A stretch of DNA of 38,891 bases from DATBIS01 sp036556805 (GCA_036556805.1 DATBIS010000041.1:1-38891); one strand, 5' to 3'. Positions 1-7,654 are shown, counted from the stretch's first letter. Notes: generated from the letters alone by a model not told the origin. Program-made: numbers and translations.

Positions 1-1
1 G

Positions 2-601
2 CACGACGGCGCGCAGCAGCAGCTCGTGGCGCTGGCCGTGAAGATGCGTCTGATCGAGGGCATGGCGAACAAGGAGTCGGAGCACCAGCTCGCCGAGCTC
101 GCGCACGGCCTCGTCGGGGAGATCGGGGATGCGCTGGAGAGCCTGCGCGAGCTCGCCCACGGCATCTACCCGCCGCTGCTCGCCGATCAGGGGCTCGCGG
201 CGGCGCTCTCGTCGCAAGCGCGCAAGGCCACGATCCCGGTCGACGTAGACGCCGACGGCCTCGGCCGGTATCCGCAGGACGTCGAGGCAGCGGTCTACTT
301 CTGCTGTCTGGAGGCCCTGCAAAACGTCGGGAAATACGCGAACGCGACCGCCGCGCGGATCACGCTCGCCGAGGCCGCCGGCGTCCTGAGATTCGAGGTC
401 GCGGACGACGGGGACGGGTTCGACCGCGCCGCCGTGACCTTCGGCAGCGGCATGCAGGGGATGGCCGACCGGCTCGACGCGATCGGCGGCTCGCTCGAGG
501 TGCGGTCCTCACCCGGCTCGGGGACGACCGTCGTCGGCTCGCTCATCCTCAGGCCGCTTACAGGTCGAATGTCTGACCTTCCCTCGCGAGCTCGACCGTG
601 A
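2..601 (+). CDS. Sensor histidine kinase, C-terminal part (5' end outside window)
   Basis: Partial gene. The frame is open from base 2, where the first codon is the histidine of an HDGAQQQL motif, so the window begins at the likely phosphorylation site of a HisKA_3 (NarL/LiaS/DesK-type) kinase. The dimerisation helices follow, then a GIYPPLLAD motif and an HATPase domain with an N-box (ALQNVGKYANA), a DDGDGFD G1-box and a GSGMQGMADR G2-box. Such kinases phosphorylate LuxR/NarL-type response regulators. The sequence is closely related to the C-terminus of the complete kinase at 16409-18535, which has the same HDGAQQQL, GIYPPLLAD and KYANAT blocks, so the two are paralogues. The last 44 bases overlap the convergent MBL gene. 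The input domain and any partner regulator lie outside the window. The class assignment is secure; the signal is unknown. Confidence 0.93.
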   Translation, partial: HDGAQQQLVALAVKMRLIEGMANKESEHQLAELAHGLVGEIGDALESLRELAHGIYPPLLADQGLAAALSSQARKATIPVDVDADGLGRYPQDVEAAVYFCCLEALQNVGKYANATAARITLAEAAGVLRFEVADDGDGFDRAAVTFGSGMQGMADRLDAIGGSLEVRSSPGSGTTVVGSLILRPLTGRMSDLPSRARP

Positions 602-1400
602 GCGATGGGTCGCGCCGCGATCGCCTGGCGTCGGTGAGCATCGCCTCGAGATCCTCGTCCGTGTGCCAGGGGTCGTGGTGGAACAGCACCAGCCGGCGCG
701 CCTCGGCGCGGGCGGCAAACGCGACGGCGTCGGCCGTCGTCGAGTGACCCCATCCCAGGCGCCCCGGGTACTCGCGGCGCGTGTACTGCGCGTCGTGCAG
801 CAACAGGTCCGCGTGGCGCGCGAGGCCCAGGCCGGAGATCCACTCGGGTTCCAGCGTGGCGAGGTCGGCACCGAGCGCCGGCTCGTGGTCCGGCAGGTAC
901 GCGAGCGCGTGGCCATTCTCCTCGATCCGATACCCCACCGTGGGGCCCGGGTGCTTGACGAACGCCGCGGAGATGGCCGCGCCGCCGATCGTCCAGGGCT
1001 CGGACGGGACGTCGCGGAACACCGGGCGGCTGGGGACGTCGCGGAGGTGCACGGGGAAGAACGGCGGCGCGAAGAACGGCGCGATGCGGCGCTCGAGATC
1101 CTTCAGCGGGGCCGGGGGTCCCCAGATCGTGAACTCGACCAGCGGATCCCAGAACGGCGCGAAGAACCGCAGCCCCTCGATGTGGTCGGCGTGCAGGTGC
1201 GTGATCAACAGGTCGATGCGTGACGGGTGCTTGCCGTCGAGCGACATGCCGAACCGGCGAACGCCCGTCCCGGCGTCGAGGACGATCAACGAGCCGTCGT
1301 CGAGGTCGAGGGTGACGCACGACGTCTGCCCGCCGAAGCGCACCGTCTCGGGGCCCGGCGAGGCGAGCGTCCCGCGGCAACCCCAGATCGTCGCCTTCAC
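558..1400 (-). CDS. MBL-fold metallo-hydrolase
   Basis: Predicted 280-residue metallo-beta-lactamase-fold hydrolase. The metal-binding motif THLHADH (His68, His70, Asp72, His73) is intact and follows the strand LDAGTG (42-47). Further candidate ligands are in LPDHEP, LLHDAQ and FHHDPWH. The N-terminus IWGCRGTLASPGPET is typical of a group of cytoplasmic MBL proteins that often sit beside signalling genes; the substrate is not known. The GTG start is chosen because it overlaps the stop of the upstream PAS gene in a GTGA tetranucleotide (1397-1400), which implies translational coupling. A much longer upstream extension of this frame is only a shadow of other genes. The 3' end overlaps the kinase at the left edge by 44 bases. 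A link to PAS sensing is inferred from the coupling alone. Confidence 0.88.
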   Translation of the reverse strand: MKATIWGCRGTLASPGPETVRFGGQTSCVTLDLDDGSLIVLDAGTGVRRFGMSLDGKHPSRIDLLITHLHADHIEGLRFFAPFWDPLVEFTIWGPPAPLKDLERRIAPFFAPPFFPVHLRDVPSRPVFRDVPSEPWTIGGAAISAAFVKHPGPTVGYRIEENGHALAYLPDHEPALGADLATLEPEWISGLGLARHADLLLHDAQYTRREYPGRLGWGHSTTADAVAFAARAEARRLVLFHHDPWHTDEDLEAMLTDARRSRRDPSLTVELAREGQTFDL

Positions 1401-1804
1401 AACGCCCGCGGCTCCCAGAACAGGGCGATCGCGCCGAGGACCATGCCCGGCTGCGGCGACAACGGGAAGGCGCTCACCTCGATGTCGCGCACGATGCCGT
1501 CGCCGCCGGTGATGCGCATCGCGCGATGCGCGGGACGGCCCTCGCGGAACGCGATGCCGAGCGGAAGCTCCTCGAGCGGGATCGGGTTGTCGTCGTGGTC
1601 CCGGGGGTTCCATTCGGTCGCCCACTCCCCCGCGCGGAGCTCGCCCGCCTCGGCGTAGGTCCGCCCGAGGATCGGCTCCGCGGCCTCGTTGAAGTACGCG
1701 AGCGCCCCGTCCGCCCCCACGACGAAGAACGGCGTGGCGAGCCTCGACGCGAGGTCCCGCGCGAGAATCAGGACGAGGTCGCGCTGCGCGCCGTCGTCGG
1801 CCAC
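1397..1804 (-). CDS. Single-domain PAS protein
   Basis: Predicted 135-residue protein that is essentially one PAS domain: a FFVVGADGALAYFNEAAE entry strand and helix, a G-R-T-Y segment near residue 50, and a C-terminal beta scaffold ending in MVLGAIALFWEP. It has no output domain, signal peptide or membrane segment, so it probably senses a ligand or binds a partner in the cytoplasm. The GTG at 1804 is chosen because a TATGGT -10 box ends exactly 6 bases upstream (1811-1816), consistent with a leaderless transcript. Longer upstream frames would run into the divergent DUF5655 gene. Its stop overlaps the GTG of the MBL gene by 4 bases, so the two are likely made together and may work as a sensor/enzyme pair; that function is an inference. 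Confidence 0.82.
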   Translation of the reverse strand: MADDGAQRDLVLILARDLASRLATPFFVVGADGALAYFNEAAEPILGRTYAEAGELRAGEWATEWNPRDHDDNPIPLEELPLGIAFREGRPAHRAMRITGGDGIVRDIEVSAFPLSPQPGMVLGAIALFWEPRAL

Positions 1805-1810
1805 GGCCGA

Positions 1811-1816
1811 ACCATA
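1811..1816 (-). promoter_or_regulatory. -10 box of the PAS/MBL operon (leaderless-type)
   Basis: On the minus strand this reads TATGGT and ends 6 bases before the GTG at 1804. The spacing matches the other leaderless-type starts in the window. No convincing -35 is visible. Confidence 0.5.
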
Positions 1817-1877
1817 GTCGGCCCGACACCTCGCGTGCACACGACGCCGTGCGCCGCGCCCGGTCCACCCCATGGGC

Positions 1878-1883
1878 GATACT
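1878..1883 (+). promoter_or_regulatory. -10 box of the DUF5655 gene (leaderless-type)
   Basis: GATACT, followed by 6 bases and then GTG at 1890. The same hexamer with the same spacing precedes the ATG at 36084. This is the reason for preferring GTG 1890 over ATG 1872. Confidence 0.45.
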
Positions 1884-1889
1884 CGCCCG

Positions 1890-2342
1890 GTGCCGCGCGA
1901 GCTGTGGACGTGCCCGAGGTGTGGCCGGAAACTCGTCGGCCGCAACATGTGGCACGCGTGCGGCGACTACTCCGTCGAGGGGTTCCTCGAGGGCAGGGGC
2001 GAACGCGCACGGGAGCTGTTCGAGGGCTTCGAGAGCCTCGTCGCCGCATGCGGACCGTACGAGGTGGCGCCCGCGAAGACGCGCGTCGCCTTCATGGCGC
2101 GCGTGCGGTTCGCGGGCGTGAGCTCGATCAGCGACCGGGGAATGACGATCGCCTTCGGCCTGCCGAGGCCGGTTGACCATCCGAGGATTCGCAAGATCGA
2201 AGACTACGGCGGTGGGTGGTTCGGACATTGGATGCGGATCCGCACGCTCGACGAGCTCGACGACGAGCTCCTCGCGTGGCTCCGTGAGTCCTATCACCAG
2301 ATGGGCTTGCAGGAACGGCTCGCGGAGCCGGAGAGGACGTAG
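1890..2342 (+). CDS. DUF5655 domain-containing protein
   Basis: About 150 residues. The N-terminus carries a zinc-ribbon-like element, WTCPRCGRKLVGRNMWHACG (two Cys of a CxxC plus a His/Cys pair), followed by a compact domain with the family-typical stretches FESLVAACGPY, VAPAKTRVAFMARVRF and LDELDDELLAWLRESY. This arrangement matches DUF5655, a family common in Actinomycetota and of unknown function. The start is uncertain: an in-frame ATG exists at 1872, but GTG 1890 places WTCPRCG directly at the N-terminus as in relatives and sits 6 bases after a GATACT box. It is divergent from the PAS gene. Its TAG stop is part of the -10 box of the next gene. Confidence 0.85.
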   Translation: MPRELWTCPRCGRKLVGRNMWHACGDYSVEGFLEGRGERARELFEGFESLVAACGPYEVAPAKTRVAFMARVRFAGVSSISDRGMTIAFGLPRPVDHPRIRKIEDYGGGWFGHWMRIRTLDELDDELLAWLRESYHQMGLQERLAEPERT

Positions 2343-2345
2343 GCT
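2340..2345 (+). promoter_or_regulatory. -10 box of the channel-like gene (leaderless-type)
   Basis: TAGGCT, then 6 bases, then ATG at 2352. It overlaps the TAG stop of the preceding gene. The same hexamer occurs before 8927. Confidence 0.45.
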
Positions 2346-2351
2346 GAGCGC

Positions 2352-3416
2352 ATGCGGTGGGTCGCGCTCCCGGCCGGCATCCTGATCCTCGGCTGGACGC
2401 TGCTCGACGTCTTCCGCACGCTCGTGATGCCGAGAGCCGCGCGCGGTCGGTTCCGGCTGAGCCGGGTCTTGTTCCTTCTTCTCTGGCGGCCGTGGCGCTC
2501 GTTCGGCTTGCGGCGGAAGACCGTGCAAGCGCGCGAGCGGGTGCTCGCGATCGCGGCGCCGTTCCTCCTCTTCCTCCTGCTCGTCGGCTGGGCGGCCCTC
2601 GCGATACTCGGCTTCGCGCTGATCCTCTGGAGCCCGGCGCTCGTGCACGGCCTCGGGCACACCGATACCTCCTTCGGAACGGCGCTCTACGCGAGCGGCA
2701 CCGCGTTGTTCACGCTGTCGTTCGGCAGCGGCACGCCGACGGGTTGGACGCGAGCCATCGCGGTCGCAGCGGGCGCAACGGGCCTCGGGCTCGTCGCCGT
2801 GGTCATCGCGTACCTCCCGGTGCTGTATCAGGCGTTCAACCGGCGGGAAGTGGGAGTGCTGATGCTGGACGCCCGCGCGGGGTCGCCGCCGTCGGGGCCC
2901 GAGCTGTTGCACCGAATGGGTCCCGCGAGCATGGAGAACTCGCTGCCCGAGCTGTTCGCGGAGTGGGAGCGCTGGGCCGCCGACGTCCTCGAGACACACA
3001 TGACCTACCCGATCCTCGCGCTCTTCCGTTCGCCCCACGACGAGACCTCGTGGGTCACGGCGCTCGGTTCGGTACTCGACGCCGCCACGCTCACCCTCAG
3101 CACGATCGACGACGATCCCGACCCGCGGGTGAAGCTCCTCTACGGGACGGGCGTGCACGCGGTCGAGGACCTCTTCTACGCGTTCCGATTGCCCGAGCGG
3201 GACTCGACGATCCGCCGGGAGGAGTTCGAGACGGCCCACGAAGACCTCAAGCAGGACGGCTTCGCGGTCCGCCCGATCGACGAGGCCTATGCGCTGTTCT
3301 CGGCGAAGCGCGCGAAGTACGCGCCGCGGCTGGACGCGATCGTCGTGATGCTCGCGGCCCCGCCGAGCCTGTGGATCGGTGACCGGTCGTTCCTCGGGGC
3401 TCGCACGGCCCACTGA
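2352..3416 (+). CDS. Two-TM ion-channel-like membrane protein
   Basis: Predicted 354-residue membrane protein. The N-terminus (WTLLDVFRTLVMPR) is typical of an actinobacterial group annotated as potassium-channel-family proteins. Hydrophobic segments lie at about 2-20, 66-95 and 135-160. Between the last two is a pore-like stretch, LFTLSFGSGTP (119-129), that resembles a degenerate K+ selectivity filter (TLSFGSG instead of TVGYG). The C-terminal 190 residues are soluble and have no recognised domain. Channel activity is therefore an inference from the helix-pore-helix layout; the filter is not canonical. The gene has its own leaderless-type promoter and ends 107 bases before the convergent Nudix gene. 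Confidence 0.75.
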   Translation: MRWVALPAGILILGWTLLDVFRTLVMPRAARGRFRLSRVLFLLLWRPWRSFGLRRKTVQARERVLAIAAPFLLFLLLVGWAALAILGFALILWSPALVHGLGHTDTSFGTALYASGTALFTLSFGSGTPTGWTRAIAVAAGATGLGLVAVVIAYLPVLYQAFNRREVGVLMLDARAGSPPSGPELLHRMGPASMENSLPELFAEWERWAADVLETHMTYPILALFRSPHDETSWVTALGSVLDAATLTLSTIDDDPDPRVKLLYGTGVHAVEDLFYAFRLPERDSTIRREEFETAHEDLKQDGFAVRPIDEAYALFSAKRAKYAPRLDAIVVMLAAPPSLWIGDRSFLGARTAH

Positions 3417-3523
3417 TTCGAACGCCCAGCCGGTGCGACCAGCATGCGCGGATGAAGCACGGCCTTGGGTTCGCTGGCGACGTGTATGAAGCCGAACGCG
3501 AACATCCGCCCGTCGGCCTTCGC

Positions 3524-3997
3524 CTAGCGCTCCGACGCGAGCAGGTTCGCGAGGCGATCGAGCAACGGGACCTGCCCGCCCACCAGCTTGCGCCTCGCGT
3601 CCTCGAGGCCGAACCACTCGGCGCGGTCCACCTCGGGGAACTCGCGCATGGCGCCGGACTTCGGGGGCCATTCCATCGTGAACGTGTTGCTGGTGACCGC
3701 GCTCACGTCGACGTCGCCCGGCAGCGCCCACGCGGTCACCTGCTTGCCGCCCGACTGGCGCACCTCACCCAGGAACGCGGGCGAGCCACCGTCGGGAGGA
3801 TCGACCCCCAGCTCCTCGCGAAACTCGCGAAAGGCAACCTGCAGCGGCTCTTCGTCGGGCCCGTGCTCCCCTTTCGGCACCGACCACGTCCCCTCGTCCT
3901 TCCGGGCCCAGAAGGGCCCGCCGGGGTGCACGAGCAGCACCTCGATCTCGTCATCGCGGTGCCGGTAGAGGAGCAACCCGGCGCTCGCCTTCTGCAT
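3524..3997 (-). CDS. Nudix hydrolase
   Basis: 157-residue Nudix protein. The Nudix box is complete from Gly43: G, five residues, Glu49, seven residues, then REFREELGV, which supplies the Mg2+-binding glutamates. The early strand SAGLLLYR, the GPFWARKDEGTWSVPKGE stretch and the late FPEVDRAEWFGLEDARRKL fit the diadenosine-polyphosphate/MutT-like subgroup. The substrate (Ap4A-type dinucleotides or an oxidised nucleotide) cannot be fixed from sequence. The ATG start is preceded by a GGAGG six bases away, and a longer upstream frame lies antisense to the CMD gene. It is convergent with the channel-like gene and divergent from the CMD gene, only 42 bases away, so the two share a short promoter region. 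Confidence 0.93.
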   Translation of the reverse strand: MQKASAGLLLYRHRDDEIEVLLVHPGGPFWARKDEGTWSVPKGEHGPDEEPLQVAFREFREELGVDPPDGGSPAFLGEVRQSGGKQVTAWALPGDVDVSAVTSNTFTMEWPPKSGAMREFPEVDRAEWFGLEDARRKLVGGQVPLLDRLANLLASER

Positions 3998-4027
3998 CCC
4001 CGCCTCCGTCCCAGATTCGCCTCGTCG

Positions 4028-4033
4028 TAGTCT
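4028..4033 (+). promoter_or_regulatory. -10 box of the CMD-family gene (leaderless-type)
   Basis: TAGTCT, 6 bases, then ATG at 4040. Confidence 0.45.
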
Positions 4034-4039
4034 GCGCGC

Positions 4040-4654
4040 ATGGCAAACATGCGGCCACTCCGACGTGAGGACCACCCCGAGCTCGAGGATCTCTTCCGCC
4101 ACTACGACGAGACCCTGAGCTTCGTACCGAACAGTCTGTTCACGATGGCGCGGCGCCCCGAGATCCTGCGCGCGTTCAGCGAGCTCATCACGCAGATCTG
4201 GAACACCGGCACCCTCCCGAAGCCGTTGAAGCCGCTCATCGGGATCGTCTCGAGCATCGCGGCTGGGTGCCGATACTGCCAGGCCCACGAGGCCGTCGAC
4301 GCGGACGAGCGCGGTGTTCCCGTCGAGAAGATCACCGAGATCTGGAACTTCGAGCGATCGGAGCTCTACTCCGAAAGCGAACGCGCGGCGCTTCGCTTCG
4401 CACGCGACGCCTCGCTCGTGCCGAACGAAGTCACCCCCGAGCGGTTCCGAGAGCTCCGCGAGCATTGGGACGATGGGCAGATCGTCGAGATCCTCGCCGT
4501 GGTCGGGCTGTTCGGTTTCCTGAACCGCTGGAACGACACCATGGCGACGTCGATCGAGGATCGCCCGGCGGCGTTCGCCCTCGACCACTTCCGGGCGAAT
4601 TGGCAGGCCGGAAAGCATGCGGGACCGCAGGGCCCGGCTCCGGTCCGGGAATGA
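4040..4654 (+). CDS. Carboxymuconolactone decarboxylase/AhpD-family protein
   Basis: 204 residues. The diagnostic motif is CRYCQAH (Cys77, Cys80, His83), the CxxCxxH redox site of AhpD-like alkylhydroperoxidases, inside a helical CMD domain preceded by PLIGIVSSIAAG. The N-terminal helices contain FVPNSLFTMARRPEILRAF, typical of the larger CMD proteins annotated as peroxidase-related enzymes. The likely role is thiol-dependent peroxide reduction in the cytoplasm. The lipoyl/AhpC partner system is not in the window. The next gene starts 28 bases downstream on the same strand, so the two may be cotranscribed, which would fit oxidative or electrophile stress; that is inferred. Confidence 0.9.
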   Translation: MANMRPLRREDHPELEDLFRHYDETLSFVPNSLFTMARRPEILRAFSELITQIWNTGTLPKPLKPLIGIVSSIAAGCRYCQAHEAVDADERGVPVEKITEIWNFERSELYSESERAALRFARDASLVPNEVTPERFRELREHWDDGQIVEILAVVGLFGFLNRWNDTMATSIEDRPAAFALDHFRANWQAGKHAGPQGPAPVRE

Positions 4655-4682
4655 ATCGACGCACGCGAGGGTCGTACCGATC

Positions 4683-5621
4683 ATGAAGGCGCTCGCGCTC
4701 ACCGGCTTCGAGAAACCGCCCTCGGTGATCGATGTGCCGGATCCTGTGCCCGGCAGCGGTGAGGTGCTCGTTCGGGTCGGAGCCGCCTCGGTGAACGCGT
4801 ACGACACGTTCGTGGCCATGGGCGCGATGAAGGACTACCTGCCGTACGAGTTCCCCGCCGTGCTCGGAGGGGACGTGGCGGGCGTCGTCGAGTCCGTCGG
4901 CGAGGGCGTCGAGGGGTTCGCACCGCGCGCACGTGTGTTCGGCATGGTCGGCTCGAAGACGGCCGTGCACGACGGCTCGTTCGGCGAGCTGGTGACGGCG
5001 AACGCCACCTCGCTCGCGCCGACCCCGGACGGTGTGGACGATCTCGCCGCCGGGAGCCTCGGCGTCGCCGGCACGACGGCGCTGGAGGCGGTGAACGCGG
5101 TCGACCCCGCCGCCGGCGACGTGGTCCTGGTCGTGGGGGCGACCGGCGGCGTGGGGAGCTTCGCCGTCCAGCTCGCGGCCGCGAGGGGCGCGCACGTGAT
5201 CGCCTCCGTGCGTCCGGGCGACGAGGGCTTCGTCACCGACCTCGGCGCCGCCGAAACGGTCGATTACACGACCGACCTCGAGGCCGCGATTCTTCAGCGC
5301 TATCCCGAGGGCGTCGCGGCCGTGATCGACCTCGTGCATCGCGACGCCGGTGAGTTCGGGGCGCTCACCGCCCTGGCCCGTGAGGGCGGGCGCGCCGTCT
5401 CGTCGGTCGGCGCCGCCGGCGAGTCGACACGGATCGGCGAGGTGGCGGTGTCGAACGCGAACGGCAACCCCACGCTGCTCGCCGAGCTCGGAGCGATGGT
5501 CGCGAGCGGCACGCTTCGCGCCCCGATCCGGCGAACCTACTCGCTCGACGAGGCGGCGAAGGCCCTGCAGGACTTCACGGCCGAGCACACGGTGGGCAAG
5601 CTCGTGATCGTCGCCGGCTGA
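4683..5621 (+). CDS. NADP-dependent alcohol dehydrogenase / quinone oxidoreductase (zinc-free MDR)
   Basis: 312-residue medium-chain dehydrogenase/reductase. The N-terminal GroES-like domain has the motifs VRVGAASVNAYD and FPAVLGGDVAGVVE. The Rossmann domain carries VVGATGGVGSFAVQLA (151-166), the dinucleotide-binding loop of the quinone-oxidoreductase branch. The cysteines that bind catalytic and structural zinc in alcohol dehydrogenases are absent, so it should reduce a quinone or an enone/aldehyde using NADPH. The ATG at 4683 is used because the longer frame from 4617 would overlap the CMD gene and adds no recognisable domain. It is probably in one operon with the CMD gene. The 3' end is 14 bases from the convergent VOC gene. 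Confidence 0.92.
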   Translation: MKALALTGFEKPPSVIDVPDPVPGSGEVLVRVGAASVNAYDTFVAMGAMKDYLPYEFPAVLGGDVAGVVESVGEGVEGFAPRARVFGMVGSKTAVHDGSFGELVTANATSLAPTPDGVDDLAAGSLGVAGTTALEAVNAVDPAAGDVVLVVGATGGVGSFAVQLAAARGAHVIASVRPGDEGFVTDLGAAETVDYTTDLEAAILQRYPEGVAAVIDLVHRDAGEFGALTALAREGGRAVSSVGAAGESTRIGEVAVSNANGNPTLLAELGAMVASGTLRAPIRRTYSLDEAAKALQDFTAEHTVGKLVIVAG

Positions 5622-5635
5622 CCGGCTTTCCAACC

Positions 5636-6037
5636 TCAGTCGTCGTCGTGGTCGTGCGCGTCCGCGTCCGTGCTGATGCGGAAGACGTGCCCGTCGGGAT
5701 GACGAAGATGCATCTCGCGCACGCCCCATGGCTTGTCGTCGGGCGCGTCGATCACCTCGATGCCCTCGCGCAGACACACCGCGTGCACCTGATCGACGTC
5801 GTCGACCCAGACGGAGACCCACACGCCGTGTTCCCCCCGGCCTCCCTGGTCGTCGAGGCAGAGGAAGATCTCGTGATCGTCGGCGGCGACAGACCCGAAC
5901 ACCGGCGCGGGCGAGTCCGGCGGGCACCATTCGAACCCTTTCAGCCAGCCGAGCTTTCCGAACCACTCGAAGCTCGCGGGCAGGTCGGACACGTTGAGGA
6001 TCGGCGTGACCTGGTCGACGTGCACGTTCCACAGCAT
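5636..6037 (-). CDS. VOC-family (glyoxalase/bleomycin resistance) protein
   Basis: 133-residue vicinal-oxygen-chelate fold protein with two beta-alpha-beta-beta-beta modules: VTPILNVSDLPASFEWFGKL at the start, then DDHEIFLCLDDQGG, VSVWVDDVDQVHAVCLREG and a final RHPDGHVFRIS. The position of the terminal Glu/His ligand is plausible, but the reaction is unknown; these proteins range from glyoxalases to antibiotic-binding proteins. The last residues are a run of Asp and His (DADAHDHDDD), an acidic, possibly metal-binding tail. The ATG at 6037 has a GGGAGG 8 bases upstream; longer frames lie antisense to the neighbouring membrane-protein gene. Confidence 0.88.
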   Translation of the reverse strand: MLWNVHVDQVTPILNVSDLPASFEWFGKLGWLKGFEWCPPDSPAPVFGSVAADDHEIFLCLDDQGGRGEHGVWVSVWVDDVDQVHAVCLREGIEVIDAPDDKPWGVREMHLRHPDGHVFRISTDADAHDHDDD

Positions 6038-6070
6038 CGGCGGCGCCTCCCGAGCCGTCAAACTGTCGGC

Positions 6071-6640
6071 ATGTCGCAACGCCCCTGGCCGCCTCCCCAG
6101 CCGATCGCACGCGAGGGCAAGCTCGCCGCATACACCACGACGCTGTGCGTGGCGGTCGTCGGCGTCGCGTATGGGATCGCCGCCGCCAAGGCCACGATGT
6201 GCACCGGCCTCTGCGCCGTCAACCAAGGCTTCGCGGGCCTGATCTTCCTGGTCGACATCGTCGTCACCGCCGCAGCGGTCGCCGCCCTCCGCAGCGTCTC
6301 GCGTCGCCCGATCCACCCCGACGGCGACGCACGCTGGCGATTCGGACTCGCCGTCATCCTCGTGCTGGGCGCGGCTGCCGCGACGAGCCGCATCCCGGAC
6401 TTCACGTGCCCGGACGGCTACCGGCTCGGCATCGAGTTGTGCGCCGCGCAGTCGGGGTCCCGGATCGCCGCGACGAGCTGGGTGTGGTTGAAGGATGTCT
6501 TGTCGTTCGGCGCAGCGGTCGTCGCCGTCGTGCTCACGCTCGGGCGCACGAGGCGCCTGATCCCCCTCACGGCGGCGCTCGCGGCGATCGCGTGGCTGGG
6601 CGGCACCGGGTGGCTGCTCGTCACCACCCTCCTGCGCTGA
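6071..6640 (+). CDS. Membrane protein of unknown function, about five TM segments
   Basis: 189 residues with five hydrophobic stretches (about residues 18-40, 52-74, 94-112, 136-155 and 160-185) and a short proline-rich cytoplasmic start. Two cysteine-containing loops (MCTGLC, and FTCPDGYRLGIELC) could form disulfides on the outer face. I do not recognise a family. ATG 6071 is chosen because the frame upstream is antisense to the VOC gene, and a CAAACT hexamer 6 bases before the ATG resembles the leaderless -10 boxes of the window. The gene is divergent from the VOC gene with 33 bases between starts. Its TGA stop abuts the stop of the next gene in a TGATCA palindrome (6638-6643). Confidence 0.7.
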   Translation: MSQRPWPPPQPIAREGKLAAYTTTLCVAVVGVAYGIAAAKATMCTGLCAVNQGFAGLIFLVDIVVTAAAVAALRSVSRRPIHPDGDARWRFGLAVILVLGAAAATSRIPDFTCPDGYRLGIELCAAQSGSRIAATSWVWLKDVLSFGAAVVAVVLTLGRTRRLIPLTAALAAIAWLGGTGWLLVTTLLR

Positions 6641-6940
6641 TCACGTGGAGCGGTTCTTCGCGTGCCGGCGCGATCCGAGGTCGTGCCAACTTCGCTCGGC
6701 GACCTCCACGTCGTAATGGTCCGCGGCCTTCTTGATGTTCGCAAACGCAACGTCGCGCTCCGAGTCGGAGACGTCCTCGACCTGATCGAAGCGCGCGAGC
6801 GCGTTCCGCACGTGGTCCGCATCGGTGAGCGGCTCCTTGCGCTGCTTCGGAAACGCGAACACCGAGTCCGGCAGCTGGTCTCGAGTCGCCGTGTCGAGCT
6901 CGCCGTGCTTCGTGTGCGGCTTCCAGGTGGTATGGGCCAT
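6641..6940 (-). CDS. DUF6582 family small protein
   Basis: 99-residue hydrophilic protein. The block LPDSVFAFPKQRKEPLTDAD, followed by HVRNALARFDQVEDVSDSER and FANIKKAADHY, is the signature of a small family (DUF6582) widespread in soil Actinomycetota and in phage-derived genes; its function is unknown. The FAFP...KEPL segment resembles the start of proteins linked to DNA or phage capsids in some annotations, but nothing here supports that role. ATG 6940 has a very strong GGGAGG Shine-Dalgarno 6 bases upstream, so this is an SD-led gene, unlike several neighbours. It is followed, in the same direction, by nothing within 40 bases; its stop abuts that of the membrane-protein gene. Confidence 0.85.
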   Translation of the reverse strand: MAHTTWKPHTKHGELDTATRDQLPDSVFAFPKQRKEPLTDADHVRNALARFDQVEDVSDSERDVAFANIKKAADHYDVEVAERSWHDLGSRRHAKNRST

Positions 6941-7007
6941 GACGAACCTCCCGGTTCGGGTGTTGGCCTGTAGATACCCCGATCGCGAGGCGGGCGAAAC
7001 GAACGCC

Positions 7008-7607
7008 TCAGGCGGGAGTCTCGGTCCAGTCGCGATCGAGCGCGTGGAGGACGTCGAAGAGCTCGTCGACGCGGGGATCCGTCTGCCGCCCGGCCTCGAG
7101 CTCGAGGCTCGACATCGCCTGGCGCAGTTCGTCGAGGGCGCGGAGCCGCTCGGAGACGGCGGCCTCGCGCTCGGCGAGGTCGCGCTGCTGGATGAGCGCC
7201 TCACGCATCGGCGCGACGACCAAGCAGACGGCGACCAGCGCGTAGCAGCGGCTGATCTCCGCCCAATACGTCGCCCCCGCGAGGGCGTCGGCGCCGCGAA
7301 CGACGTCCACGACGGTCCACCCTGCGGCCGCGAGGCCCGAGAGGAGGATCCCCATCCAGCGCCCTCGGCCGAACGTGAGGAGCGCGATCGGGATGACGTA
7401 GAGGACGGAGACCTCGAACGATCCGCTCGCGGCGTCCACGAGGCCCACGAGGGCGAGCAGCAGGATCCCGATCACGAGCGCCACCCACGCGGAGCTGCCG
7501 GCGAGGACCCGCTCGGCACGCATCAGCCACGAGCGCTGCACGCGCGCGTCGACCTGCGGTCCCGGGATCTCCAGGACCGAGTCCCCCGGATCGGCACGGA
7601 TGTCCAT
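7008..7607 (-). CDS. Membrane sensor-like protein with C-terminal coiled coil and no output domain
   Basis: 199 residues: a cytoplasmic start, four TM segments (about 38-58, 66-82, 88-105 and 117-134), then an amphipathic Glu/Arg/Leu-rich helix (about 135-175) likely to form a coiled coil. The TM region (VLYVIPIALLTFGRGRWMG) is related to the sensor part of the histidine kinase at 21996-23132 (ALFYLAPVGLVTWNLGRRWG), and the linker helix resembles it too, but the kinase domains are missing: the protein ends about 30 residues after the coiled coil. No truncated kinase sequence follows, so it appears to be a complete short protein. It could dimerise with a kinase or sense on its own. SD-like AGGGG lies 8 bases before the ATG. 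Confidence 0.75.
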   Translation of the reverse strand: MDIRADPGDSVLEIPGPQVDARVQRSWLMRAERVLAGSSAWVALVIGILLLALVGLVDAASGSFEVSVLYVIPIALLTFGRGRWMGILLSGLAAAGWTVVDVVRGADALAGATYWAEISRCYALVAVCLVVAPMREALIQQRDLAEREAAVSERLRALDELRQAMSSLELEAGRQTDPRVDELFDVLHALDRDWTETPA

Positions 7608-7654
7608 CGTCGTTTCCCCTCTACGAAGTGGTCGGCTCGCAGACCCTCGGGCTT

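Noticed and set aside
3287..3505. Minus-strand 72-codon frame reading MFAFGFIHVASEP near its start, between the channel-like and Nudix genes
   Set aside because: The start looks protein-like, but 130 of its bases are antisense to the well-supported channel-like gene and no family could be recognised; at most a tiny relic.
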